DNA of 64,000 nt, from positions 3,658,001 through 3,722,000 of the forward strand of contig NC_134443.1 of the NCBI RefSeq assembly GCF_030867145.1, given 5' to 3'. The stretch comes from Opisthocomus hoazin (Eukaryota > Chordata > Aves > Opisthocomiformes > Opisthocomidae). This document shows, one piece after another, positions 12,755 to 22,345 of the stretch. The notes below the pieces were generated by a model. It was not told the DNA's origin. It did no database searches and saw only the letters and a list, made by a program, of their open reading frames with translations. Position 1 is the stretch's first letter. Every line of letters starts with the position of its first letter. A program made the position numbers and the translations under genes.

Positions 12755-15055
12755 AACTTCAAGCGTACCTCTGGGGGTCCGTGCCGGGCGTCTCCGGCAG
12801 CCCTGCTCCCAAAATGCGAACGTCTGCAGATAGCTCGCAGCCATAAAGAGCTAGCCTGGAAAGCTGTTGCTCAGCCTCATCTGCCCATGGCACTGCTCGC
12901 ACAGAGGCACAGAGACTGGGGCTGCTTGCTTGTCTTGCCACCTCAAACTTCAAACGTACCTCTCGGGGTCCGTGCCGGGCGTCTCCAGCACTCCTGCTCC
13001 CAAAATGCGAATGTCTGCAGATAGCTCACAGGCAGAAAGAGCTAGCCTGGAAAGCTGTTGCTCAGCCTCATCTGCCCATGGCACTGCTCGCACAGAGGCA
13101 CAGAGACTGGGGCTGCTTGCTTGTCTTGCCACCTCAAACTTCCAACGTACCTCTGGGGGTCCGTGCCGGGCGCCTCTGGCAGCCCTGCTCCCAAAATGCG
13201 AACGTCTGCAGATAGCTCGCAGGCAGAAAGAGCTAGCCTGGAAAGCTGTTGCTCAGCCTCATCTGCCCATGGCACTGCTCGCACAGAGGCACAGAGACTG
13301 GGGCTGCTTGCTTGTCTTGCCACCTCAAACTTCAAGCGTACCTCTGGGGGTCCGTGCCGGGCGTCTCCGGCAGCCCTGCTCCCAAAACGCGAACGTCTGC
13401 AGATAGCTCGCAGCCAGAAAGAGCTAGCCTGGAAAGCTGTTGCTCAGCCTCATCTGCCCATGGCACTGCTCGCACAGAGGCACAGAGACTGGGGCTGCTT
13501 GCTTGTCTTGCCACCTCAAACTTCAAACGTACCTCTGGGGGTCCGTGCCAGGCGTCTCCGGCAGCCCTGCTACCAAAATGCGAACGTCTGCAGATAGCTC
13601 GCAGGCAGAAAGAGCTAGCCTGGAAAGCTGTTGCTCAGCCTCATCTGCCCATGGCACTGCTCGCACAGAGGCACAGAGACTGGGGCTGCTTGCTTGTCTT
13701 GCCACCTCAAACTTCCAACGTACCTCTGGGGGCGCATGCTGGGCATCTCCGGCAGCCCTGCTCCCAAAATGCGAACGTCTGCAGATAGCTCGCAGCCAGA
13801 AAGAGCTAGCCTGGAAAGCTGTTGCTCAGCCTCATCTGCCCATGGCACTGCTCGCACAGAGGCACAGAGACTGGGGCTGCTTGCTTGTCTTGCCACCTCA
13901 AACTTCAAACGTACCTCTGGGGGTCCGTGCCGGGCGCCTCTGGCAGCCCTGCTCCCAAAATGCGAACGTCTGCAGATAGCTCGCAGGCAGAAAGAGCTAG
14001 CCTGGAAAGCTGTTGCTCAGCCTCATCTGCCCATGGCACTGCTCGCACAGAGGCACAGAGACTGGGGCTGCTTGCTTGTCTTGCCACCTCAAACTTCAAA
14101 AGTAGCTTTGGGGCTACGTGCCGGGCGCCTCCGGCAGCCCTGCTCCCAAAATGCAAACTTCTGCAGATAGCTCGCAGGCAGAAAGAGCTAGTCTTGAAAG
14201 CTGTTGCTCAGCCTCATCTGCCCATGGCACTGCTCGCACAGAGGCACAGAGACTGGGGCTGCTTGCTTGTCTTGCCACCTCAAACTTCAAACGTAGATTT
14301 CGGGGTCTGTGCCGGGCGACTCCGGCAGCCCTGCTCCCAAAATGCGAACGTCTGCAGATAGCTCGCAGGCAGAAAGAGCTAGCCTGGAAAGCTGTTGCTC
14401 AGCCTCATCTGCCCATGGCACTGCTCGCACAGAGGCACAGAGACTGGGGCTGCTTGCTTGTCTTGCCACCTCAAACTTCAAACGTACCTCTGGGCGTCCG
14501 TGCCGGGGGTCTCCGGCAGCCCTACTCTGAAAATGCGAACGTCTGCAGATAGCTCGCAGCCAGAAAGAGCTAGCCTGGAAAGCTGTTGCTCAGCCTCATC
14601 TGCCCATGGCACTGCTCACACAGAGGCACAGAGACTGGGGCTGCTTGCTTGTCTTGCCACCTCAAACTTCAAACGTACCTTAGGGGGTCCATGCCGGGTG
14701 TCTCCGGCAGCCCTGCTCCCAAAATGCAAACGTCTGCGGATAGCTCGCAGCCAGAAAGAGCTAGCCTGGAAAGCTGTTGCTCAGCCTCATCTGCCCATGG
14801 CACTGCTCGCCACAGAGGCACAGAGACTGGGGCTGCTTGCTTGTCTTGCCACCTGAAACTTCAAACGTACCTCTGGGGGTCCGTGCCGGGCGCCTCCGGC
14901 AGCCCTGCTCCCAAAATGCGAACGTCTGCAGATAGCTCGCAGCCGGAAAGAGCTAGCCTGGAAAGCTGTTGCTCAGCCTCATCTGCCCATGGCACTGCTC
15001 GCACAGAGGCACAGAGACTGGGGCTGCTTGCTTGTCTTGCCACCTCAAACTTCAA
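12755..15055. repeat. Higher-order repeat of the 191-bp satellite, copy 2 (register lost near 15055)
   Basis: This is the second copy of the 15-monomer block, in direct tandem with the first. It keeps register with copy 1 through the markers at 12986, 13569, 14102 and 14293. It loses register by about 15060, where copy 1 has a gggggcccatgcc-type linker (near 12200) and this copy has an ordinary linker. It also carries a 1-bp insertion (ctcgccacag, 14806-14811) that copy 1 lacks but that an older copy near 4491 shares. The two blocks therefore have mixed ancestry. Confidence 0.7.
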
Positions 15056-17765
15056 ACGTACCTCTGGGGGTCCGTGCCGGGCGTCTCTGGCAGCCCTGCT
15101 CCCAAAATGCGAACGTCTGCAGATAGCTCGCAGGCAGAAAGAGCTAGCCTGGAAAGCTGTTGCTCAGCCTCATCTGCCCATGGCACTGCTCGCACAGAGG
15201 CACAGAGACTGGGGCTGCTTGCTTGTCTTGCCACCTCAAACTTCAAACGTACCTCTGAGGGTCCGTGCCGGTCGCCTCCAGCAGCCCTGCTCCCAAAATG
15301 CGAACGTCTGCAGATAGCTCGCAGGCAGAAAGATCTAGCCTGGAAAGCTGTTGCTCAGCCTCATCTGCCCATGGCACTGCTCGCACAGAGGCACAGAGAC
15401 TGGGGCTGCTTGCTTGTCTTGCCACCTCAAACTTCAAACGTAGATTTCGGGGTCTGTGCCGGGCGACTCCGGCAGCCCTGCTCCCAAAATGCGAACGTCT
15501 GCAGATAGCTCGCAGGCAGAAAGAGCTAGCCTGGAAAGCTGTTGCTCAGCCTCATCTGCCCATGGCACTGCTCGCACAGAGGCACAGAGACTGGGGCTGC
15601 TTGCTTGTCTTGCCACCTCAAACTTGAAACGTACCTCTGGGGGTCCGTGCCGGGGGTCTCCGGCAGCCCTACTCTGAAAATGCGAACGTCTGCAGATAGC
15701 TCGCAGCCAGAAAGAGCTAGCCTGGAAAGCTGTTGCTCAGCCTCATCTGCCCATGGCACTGCTCGCACAGAGGCACAGAGACTGGGGCTGCTTGCTTGTC
15801 TTGCCACCTCAAACTTCAAACGTACCTCTGGGGGTCCGTGCCGAGCGCCTCCGGCAGCCCTGCTCCCAAAATGCGAACGTCTGCAGATAGCTCGCAGCCA
15901 GAAAGAGCTAGCCTGGAAAGCTGTTGCTCAGCCTCATCTGCCCATGGCACTGCTCGCACAGAGGCACAGAGACTGGGGTTGCTTGCTTGTCTTGCCACCT
16001 CAAACTTCAAACGTACCTCTGGGGGCCCATGCCGGGCATCTCCGGCAGCCCTGCTCCGAACATGTGAACGTCTGCAGATAGCTCGCAGCCAGAAAGAGCT
16101 AGCCTGGAAAGCTGTTGCTCAGCCTCATCTGCCCATGGCACTGCTCGCACAGAGGCACAGAGACTGGGGCTGCTTGCTTGTCTTGCCACCTCAAACTTCA
16201 AACGTACCTCTCGGGGTCCGTGCCGGGTGACTCCGGCAGCCCTGCTCCGAAAATGCGAACGTCTGCAGATAGCTCGCAGCCAGAAAGAGCTAGCCTGGAA
16301 AGCTGTTGCTCAGCCTCATCTGCCCATGGCACTGCTCGCACAGAGGCACAGAGACTGGGGCTGCTTGCTTGTCTTGCCACCTCAAACTTCAAACGTACCT
16401 CTGGGGGTCCGTGCCGGGCGTCTCCGGCAGCCCGGCTCCGAAAATGGAAACGTCTGCGGATAGCTCGCAGGCAGAAAGAGCTAGCCTGGAAAGCTGTTGC
16501 TCAGCCTCATCTGCCCATGGCACTGCTCGCACAGAGGCACAGAGACTGGGGCTGCTTGCTTGTCTTGCCACCTCAAACTTCAAACGTACCTCTGGGGGTC
16601 CGTGCCGGGCGCCTCCGGCAGCCCTGCTCCCAAAATGCGAACGTCTGCAGATAGCTCGCAGCCAGAAAGAGCTAGCCTGGAAAGCTGTTGCTCAGCCTCA
16701 TCTGCCCATGGCACTGCTCGCACAGAGGCACAGAGACTGGGGCTGCTTGCTTGTCGTGCCACCTCAAACTTCAAAAGTATCTTTGGGGCTACGTGCCGGG
16801 CGCCTCCGGCAGCCCTGCTCCCAAAATGCAAACTTCTGCAGATAGCTCGCAGCCAGAAAGAGCTAGCCTGGAAAGCTGTTGCTCAGCCTCATCTGCCCAT
16901 GGCACTGCTCGCACAGAGGCACAGAGACTGGGGCTGCTTGCTTTTCGTGCCACCTCAAACTTCAAACGTACCTTAGGGGGTCCATGCTGGGCGTCTCCAG
17001 CATCCCTGCTCCCAAAATGCGAACGTCTGCAGATAGCTCGCAGCCATAAAGAGCTAGCCTGGAAAGCTGTTGCTCAGCCTCATCTGCCCATGGCACTGCT
17101 CGCACAGAGGCACAGAGACTGGGGCTGCTTGCTTGTCTTGCCACCTCAAACTTCAAAAGTAGCTTTGGGGCTACCTGCCGGGCGCGTCCGGCAGCCCTGC
17201 TCCCAAAATGCAAACGTCTGCAGATAGCTCGCAGCCAGAAAGAGCTAGCCTGGAAAGCTGTTGCTCAGCCTCATCTGCCCATGGCACTGCTCGCACAGAG
17301 GCACAGAGACTGGGGCTGCTTGCTTGTCTTGCCACCTCAAACTTCAAACGAACATCTGGGGGTGCGTGCCGGGTGCCTCCGGCAGCCCTGCTCCCAAAAT
17401 GCGAACGTCTGCAGATAGCTCGCAGCCAGAAAGAGCTAGCCTGGAAAGCTGTTGCTCAGCCTCATGTGCCCATGGCACTGCTCGCACAGAGGCACAGAGA
17501 CTGGGGCTGCTTGCTTGTCTTGCCACCTCAAACTTCCAACGTACCTCTGGGGTTCTGTACCGGGCGTCTCCGGCAGCCCTGCTCCCAAAATGCGAACATC
17601 TGCAGATAGCTCGCAGCCAGAAAGAGCTAGCCTGGAAAGCTGTTGCTCAGCCTCATCTGCCCATGGCACTGCTCGCACAGAGGCACAGAGACTGGGGCTG
17701 CTTGCTTGTCTTGCCACCTCAAACGTCAAACGTAGCCTGGGAATCGGGGGGGTCCCTCCCCTGGA

Positions 17766-20651
17766 TTAGGAAAATAAAGGAAAAAAAGCTAAAACTAAGG
17801 CCAGCTATCTAGAACAGAAACACAGAAAAGAAATTTTTAAAGCTATGGGGATGAAGAGGGGAAAAGATTAAAAAGGAGAAACAGAAAACTAAATAAAACT
17901 AGACATTAAAAGAAAATTAAAACCGTGGGATTGAGAGGAAAAAAATAAAAAATAAGGATGGCAAACTAAAACACAGACATAGCAAGTATAAGATGAAAGC
18001 AACAGCATACATGATGCACAGAAAATAAATAAGATATAAGGATAGTGAGCTTAATAAAAGCAGACATAGAAACAATATTTTAAAATCCAAGGTTTAAGGG
18101 AGGAAAGAATTTAAAAATAGGGAGACCAAACTAAATAAATGAAGACAGAAAATTTTAGAAAGCAAGGGCACTAAGGAAATGCAAGAAATAATTTTAAAAA
18201 GACAGTGAATGGAAAAAAGGTAGGTGTGAAAAGAATATTTTCAAAGCAATATTCAATAGGGAAATAAAGGGGACACTTAAAAATATGGACAGCATAGTAA
18301 AACAGATGTAGAAAATAATTAAAAGTGACATCGCTAAGGAAAGACACATAATTAAAAGAAACAACAGTGAAATAAAGACAGTGAACAGGATAACTAACCA
18401 ATTTTAAAAAATGTCAGGATTAGAGAAATAAATAGGAAACTTAGAGAAGTGACAGTAAAGTAAAATGGAGATGTAGCAAGAACATATTTAAAGTGATGAC
18501 ACTAAGGAAAGAGAAGTAATAATTAAAAATAAAGGTATGAAAGGGAAAAGTGAACATAGACAAAACATTTAAAAAGCGAGCTGGGGTTGAGAAATAGAAG
18601 TAAAAATTAAAAAATAGGGACGGCAAACTGAAACAGGGAAATAAAGATAAAAATTTAAAAATTGGGATGGCGACCTAAAGTAGATATTGAAAAAAATTTA
18701 AAAGCTACAGCACTAAGGAATGACAAATAATTAAAAGAAAAGAGAGCAAATTACAGACAGCAAAGGGGATAAAAGTAGAAAATTTTAAAAGCAACAGGGC
18801 TTAGGGAAATAAATGGAAAAAAATTAAGAAATAGGAGCATCAAACTAAAACAGATGTAGAAAAAATTTTAAAAGCAGTATCATTAAAGAAAGACAAGAAA
18901 TAATTTTTGAAGAACAGCAAAGGAAGTAAAAGCAGGCATAGAAAGAACATTTAACAAGTGAGGGAGGTTAAGGAAATAAAGGAAAAAATTAAACTATAGG
19001 GACGGCAAAAGAAATGAGAGGTAGACAGAAAACTTAAAAAGCCAGAGCGCTAAGGAAAGACAAGTAATAATGAAAAAAAAAGAGACAGCAAATGGAATAC
19101 AAGTGGACAGCAAAAGAATATTTAAAAACAAAAGATAGAAAGAACTTTTTAAAAGCGAGGCACGTAAGGGCAACAAAGTTAAAATATTAAAATATAGGGA
19201 CAGATGTAGAAAGAAAATTTAATAAGCAAAGACACTAAGGAAAGACAAGACATATAAGAAATAACAGCAAAATAAAGACAGTGAACAGGATAACTATAAA
19301 ATTTTAAAAGCACTGGCTATTAGGGAAAATAATGGCATTATTAAATTAAATTAAAACAAAGTGGTAGCAAAATAAAATGTAGGAAGAAAACCTACAAAGG
19401 GAAGGCACTACGTAAAGAGAAGCGAGAATAAGAGAAAGGAAAAAAGGGGGACAGTAAACTGAAATGGTGTGGAAAGAAAATGTAAATACAATGCCACAAA
19501 GGGAAGACAAGAAATAATTTGAAAAAACAGCAAACGGAATAAAAGTAGACATACAAAGAACATTCATAAAGCGACGGAGATTAGGGATTTAAAGGGAAAA
19601 AGTAGGGACAGTGAACTAAAAGAGATGGAGAAAGAAAATTTAACAGGTGAGAGCCCTAAGAAAAGACAAGAATTAATTAAAAGAAAGTTAAATAAAGATA
19701 CTGACGGGATAAAAGCAGACAAAAATTTTAAAAGTGGTAGTAAGGACATAGGAAAAGATTAAAAAGTAGTGATGGCAAACTAAACAGGAAACATAGAAAG
19801 AAAATCTAAAAAGTGATGGCATAGAAGAAAGAGAAGAAATAATTTTTAAAAGACAGCAAATTGGAAGAAAGTAGGCATAGAAAGAAAATTTAGAGAGTGG
19901 CAAGCATTAGGGAAATAAAGCAAAAAAGTAGTGACAGCAAACTAAAAGACAGATGTAGAAGGAAAATCTAAAAAGCAAGATCACTAAGATAGACGAGAAT
20001 TAATGAAGAAATAAAGGTAAACAAATACAGACTGTGAACAGGATAGAAGCAGATGGGAAATTTTCAAAGCAATGGTGTTGAAGGAAATATGGAAAAAATA
20101 GAAATGGCAAAACAAAAATATAAAAAGAAAATCTAAAAGATTATGGCAAAAAAGCAAGAGAAGAAATAAACTTTGAAAGGCAGCGAAGGGGTAAAAGTGT
20201 AGGCATAGAAAGAACTTTTACAAAACAAAGGGACGAGCAAAGTAAAGGGAAAAAATAAAAAATAGGAGCTGCAAACTAAAACAGAGGTAGAAATAATATC
20301 TAAAATGCGAGGGCAATAAGGAAAGAGAAGAAACAATTAAAAATAAAGACAGCAAACAGGATAATAGACAGAAAATTTTAAAAGCAACAGGGATTAATGA
20401 AACAAGGAACATATTTTAAAATGGAGACGTAGAAAGAAAATTTTAAAAGCAATGGCACTGAGGAAAGACAAGTAATTGAAAGAAAAGACAGCAAATGGGA
20501 TAAAAGTAGACAGAAAATCTTAAAAGCAGTGGTGATGAGGGAAATAAGGAACAAATTAAAAAACAGTGATGGCAAACTAAAACAGAAAAAAATCTAAAAA
20601 GCGATGGCAAAGAAGCAAGAGAAGACAAAAAAGAGAGCAAAGGCAAAAAAC
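17766..20651. repeat. A-rich degenerate tandem array, period ~165 bp
   Basis: The plus strand is strongly A-biased. A recognisable word of the form ggcaaactaaaacag returns about every 165 bp, for example near 17961, 18128, 18291, 18622, 19608, 19773, 19936, 20270 and 20569. Between these lies a second, similar half-unit (gacagcaaatgggataaaag followed by tagaaagaaaat and taaaag). The 165-bp unit is thus a dimer of two ~83-bp relatives. Copies differ from one another much more than the satellite to the left does, so the array is old or poorly homogenised. Minus-strand open frames rich in Phe, Leu and Ser are by-products of the base bias. The array begins about 30 bp after the last 191-bp monomer. 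Confidence 0.85.
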
Positions 20652-21017
20652 ATGAGGCATATGTCACAGATGGAATGATGCACTTCATTCGTCAGAGCGT
20701 AGTAACAAAATGTTTATTGACACAAAACAATGTAACAAAATTTGACAGTAAATGCGACGGTGGTTGAACAAGATTCGATGGCAAGGTACACTGAATTATC
20801 TACTGCATAGAAGACAGGGTCAGAAAAAACTGTCAGGGAGACCCTCCCGTTGAGCTATGAGGTTCAGAATGGACCCCCTTGCTTTCTAAACTCCTTCTCG
20901 GAGAGGAGTCTAGGTGCAGCTGGATCCAAACTTAGCCCCGGACTTCGTAAACAGTTTATGACTAAAGGGTTATATGCGCACAATCAATCCTTTACATCGC
21001 TTAGCCAAGATGTAAAT
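20652..21017. repeat. Probable interspersed repeat inserted in the A-rich array (family unassigned)
   Basis: The A-rich periodicity stops at about 20651 and resumes at about 21018 with a caaactaaatgg word. The sequence between has balanced composition and no internal period. It includes short blocks such as tttattgacacaaaacaatg and ggttcagaatggaccccctt, which I associate from memory with dispersed avian retroelement sequence, possibly ERV-derived. I cannot assign a family, see no clear target-site duplication, and find no coding capacity. It may instead be unrelated unique DNA captured by the array. Confidence 0.4.
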
Positions 21018-21500
21018 AGGCTCAGCAAACTAAATGGACGAAGACAGCGAAACAAAATTTTTGAAGTGAAGAAGTAGAGGACAGGCAGGAAGAAATAAAA
21101 CACACGGACAGAGAACGGGTTGAATGTAGACACAGAGAGAGAATTTAGAAAGCAGCAGGGTACTGGCCATACGGGTAAGTTTAACATCAGGAGAGGGAGC
21201 CGCATAGACAGCCCAGGGAAAGGACAATGGAAGAGCAACGTGGTGCAGAGCAGAGGGGGTCACCAAATACAGACACAGGTCGCTGGGTAGAGGGAGACTT
21301 AGAAGTGCGGTTTTCCCAAGAAAGGGGTAAGAAGGCAGCATAGGAAGAAAGAAGTAACAGCAAGTGGGGAGCCAGAAAGGAACAGACATATAAAGGAAAT
21401 GTAGAAGGCAACAGGATACAGGGCAGTGTTGGTAGAAGAGCAAAACACTTACGGGAGCCAGAGAGCCCAAAAAGCAGATGGAGGCAGGCAGAGATCTGCA
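21018..21500. repeat. Degenerate purine-rich array, intermediate between the A-rich and GA-rich arrays
   Basis: After the insert, words such as gacagcgaaac, gtagacacagagagagaatttag and ggagccagaaaggaacagacat recur at roughly 80-90-bp spacing. The composition shifts from A-rich (as at 17.8-20.6 kb) toward the GA-rich type seen at 25.6-27.2 kb. The repeats are too diverged to count copies reliably. No coding signal. Confidence 0.6.
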
Positions 21501-22138
21501 GAAGCGTGGCAGGGATGGCCCCAGACACACAACTCACCACAGCTCCTGGCACTGGCAGGAGACCTTCACTGACCCGAGGCTTCTCTCTCTGTCTCTGCCT
21601 CCTTCCTCCTCTGCAGTGCCGGCTGCCTGACCCTCACCCACCCAGGAGCAGGCGGCGGGTGCCTCGACGCTTCTCTCCCACAAAGCTTCCTGGATGCACA
21701 GTGGCTCACACGTGGAGCTGATGGAGGAACAGAGCTCCTGGAGCTGTGTGCTGGTGGTGTGCTCTTTCAGAGATGGCTGAGAGCGATCCTTCCTCACCAC
21801 GGAGACTGGATGGTCGTTGCTAGAATGCCCCATTGCCTGCGGAACCACTGTTTTGCTCCTCAGCCAGCTCCTGCAGGCAGGCATGCCCAGGCAGCTCCCT
21901 CCCCAGCCAGAGCCCCTTGGCACAGCAGAGCCAGGCGTGTCTTCAGCCTCACTGGCCACACCCAGGGCTGCCCCAACCTATCCCCACCTGCAGCCTTTTG
22001 AACACCTAGACCCAGCCCCATCCTCACCTCACCTCACAGGTCCCACCTGGGCTGCCCCAGCCCACAGCTGGAGCCCATCGAGAACAGGGGCCATCCCTCC
22101 CTCCCCTGGACCCCACCACAGCCATGTGCTGTGGAAAA
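21501..22138. other. GC-rich segment of unknown nature embedded in the purine array
   Basis: About 640 bp of GC-rich, non-periodic DNA is bounded on both sides by the purine-rich array. Near 21585-21617 a long pyrimidine run ends in a cctctgcag, which resembles a splice acceptor. Open frames exist on both strands, including 141 codons on the minus strand at 21534-21959, but none shows a family that I recognise. It could be a captured genic fragment, a processed-transcript relic, or unclassified repeat sequence. I see no basis for choosing. Confidence 0.4.
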
Positions 22139-22345
22139 GAGGAAAAAATTGAAAGATTGGGAGAGTGAACTAAAATGGAGATATAGAAAGAAAATATAAA
22201 AAGCGAGTGCAAAAGAGAATGAAAAGAAATAACTGAAAATAAAGGTATCAAAGGGAAAATAGTAGGCATATGAAGAACATTTAAACTGTGACAGGCATTA
22301 GGGAAGTAAAGGAAGTAATTATGAAATAGAGACAATAAAAGAGGG
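22139..22345. repeat. Last fragment of the ~165-bp A-rich array
   Basis: The A-rich unit returns for slightly more than one 165-bp period (gtgaactaaaatgg, tagaaagaaaatataaaaag, gggaagtaaagg) and then ends. It matches the 17.8-20.6 kb array in word order and orientation, so the material between is best read as insertions into one original array. Confidence 0.75.

Larger units (their letters stand above)
1..17733. repeat. 191-bp GC-rich satellite array, ~93 head-to-tail monomers
   Basis: The same unit recurs every 191 bp from the first base to about 17733 without a change of orientation. Each monomer has a nearly invariant core of about 120 bp, from the NheI site (gctagc) through the NcoI site (ccatgg) and a doubled gcacagag word to the cacctcaaacttcaaacg stretch. 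The rest is a more variable linker carrying a PstI site (ctgcag). Divergence is mainly substitutions. I saw only a few length changes: a 1-bp loss near 3700 and a 1-bp gain at 4491-4500, repeated at 14806-14811. Because 191 is not a multiple of three, the open frames that cross it differ from monomer to monomer, so I treat it as non-coding. The period is close to a nucleosome repeat and to the ~190-bp centromeric satellites reported in several birds. Family identity is unknown to me. The array continues beyond the left edge of the window. Confidence 0.97.

Noticed and set aside
153-17729. A regular chain of ~64-codon minus-strand frames that overlap by 4 bp, looking like coupled genes
   Set aside because: They generally start at TTG rather than ATG and simply restate one frame of each monomer. 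Translational coupling of this kind is not expected in vertebrate nuclear DNA.
1-17733. CRISPR array
   Set aside because: The unit is 191 bp, the linkers are not unique spacers, and the sequence is vertebrate.
1-17733. CENP-B box in the satellite
   Set aside because: I looked for TTCGNNNNANNCGGG. The nearest candidate, ttcggggtctgtgccggg in a minority of monomers, lacks the required A and spacing.
17-17812. Dozens of open frames of 60-306 codons on both strands in the satellite
   Set aside because: They are the 191-bp repeat read in shifting frames. The period is not a multiple of three, frames end at single-base variants, and nothing resembles a protein family.
18171-20688. Phe/Leu/Ser-rich minus-strand frames resembling membrane proteins
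   Set aside because: They are the complement of an A-rich tandem repeat, and the hydrophobicity is compositional.
21534-21959. A 141-codon minus-strand frame in the GC-rich segment
   Set aside because: No recognisable domain, overlapped by plus-strand frames of similar quality, and flanked by repeat DNA.
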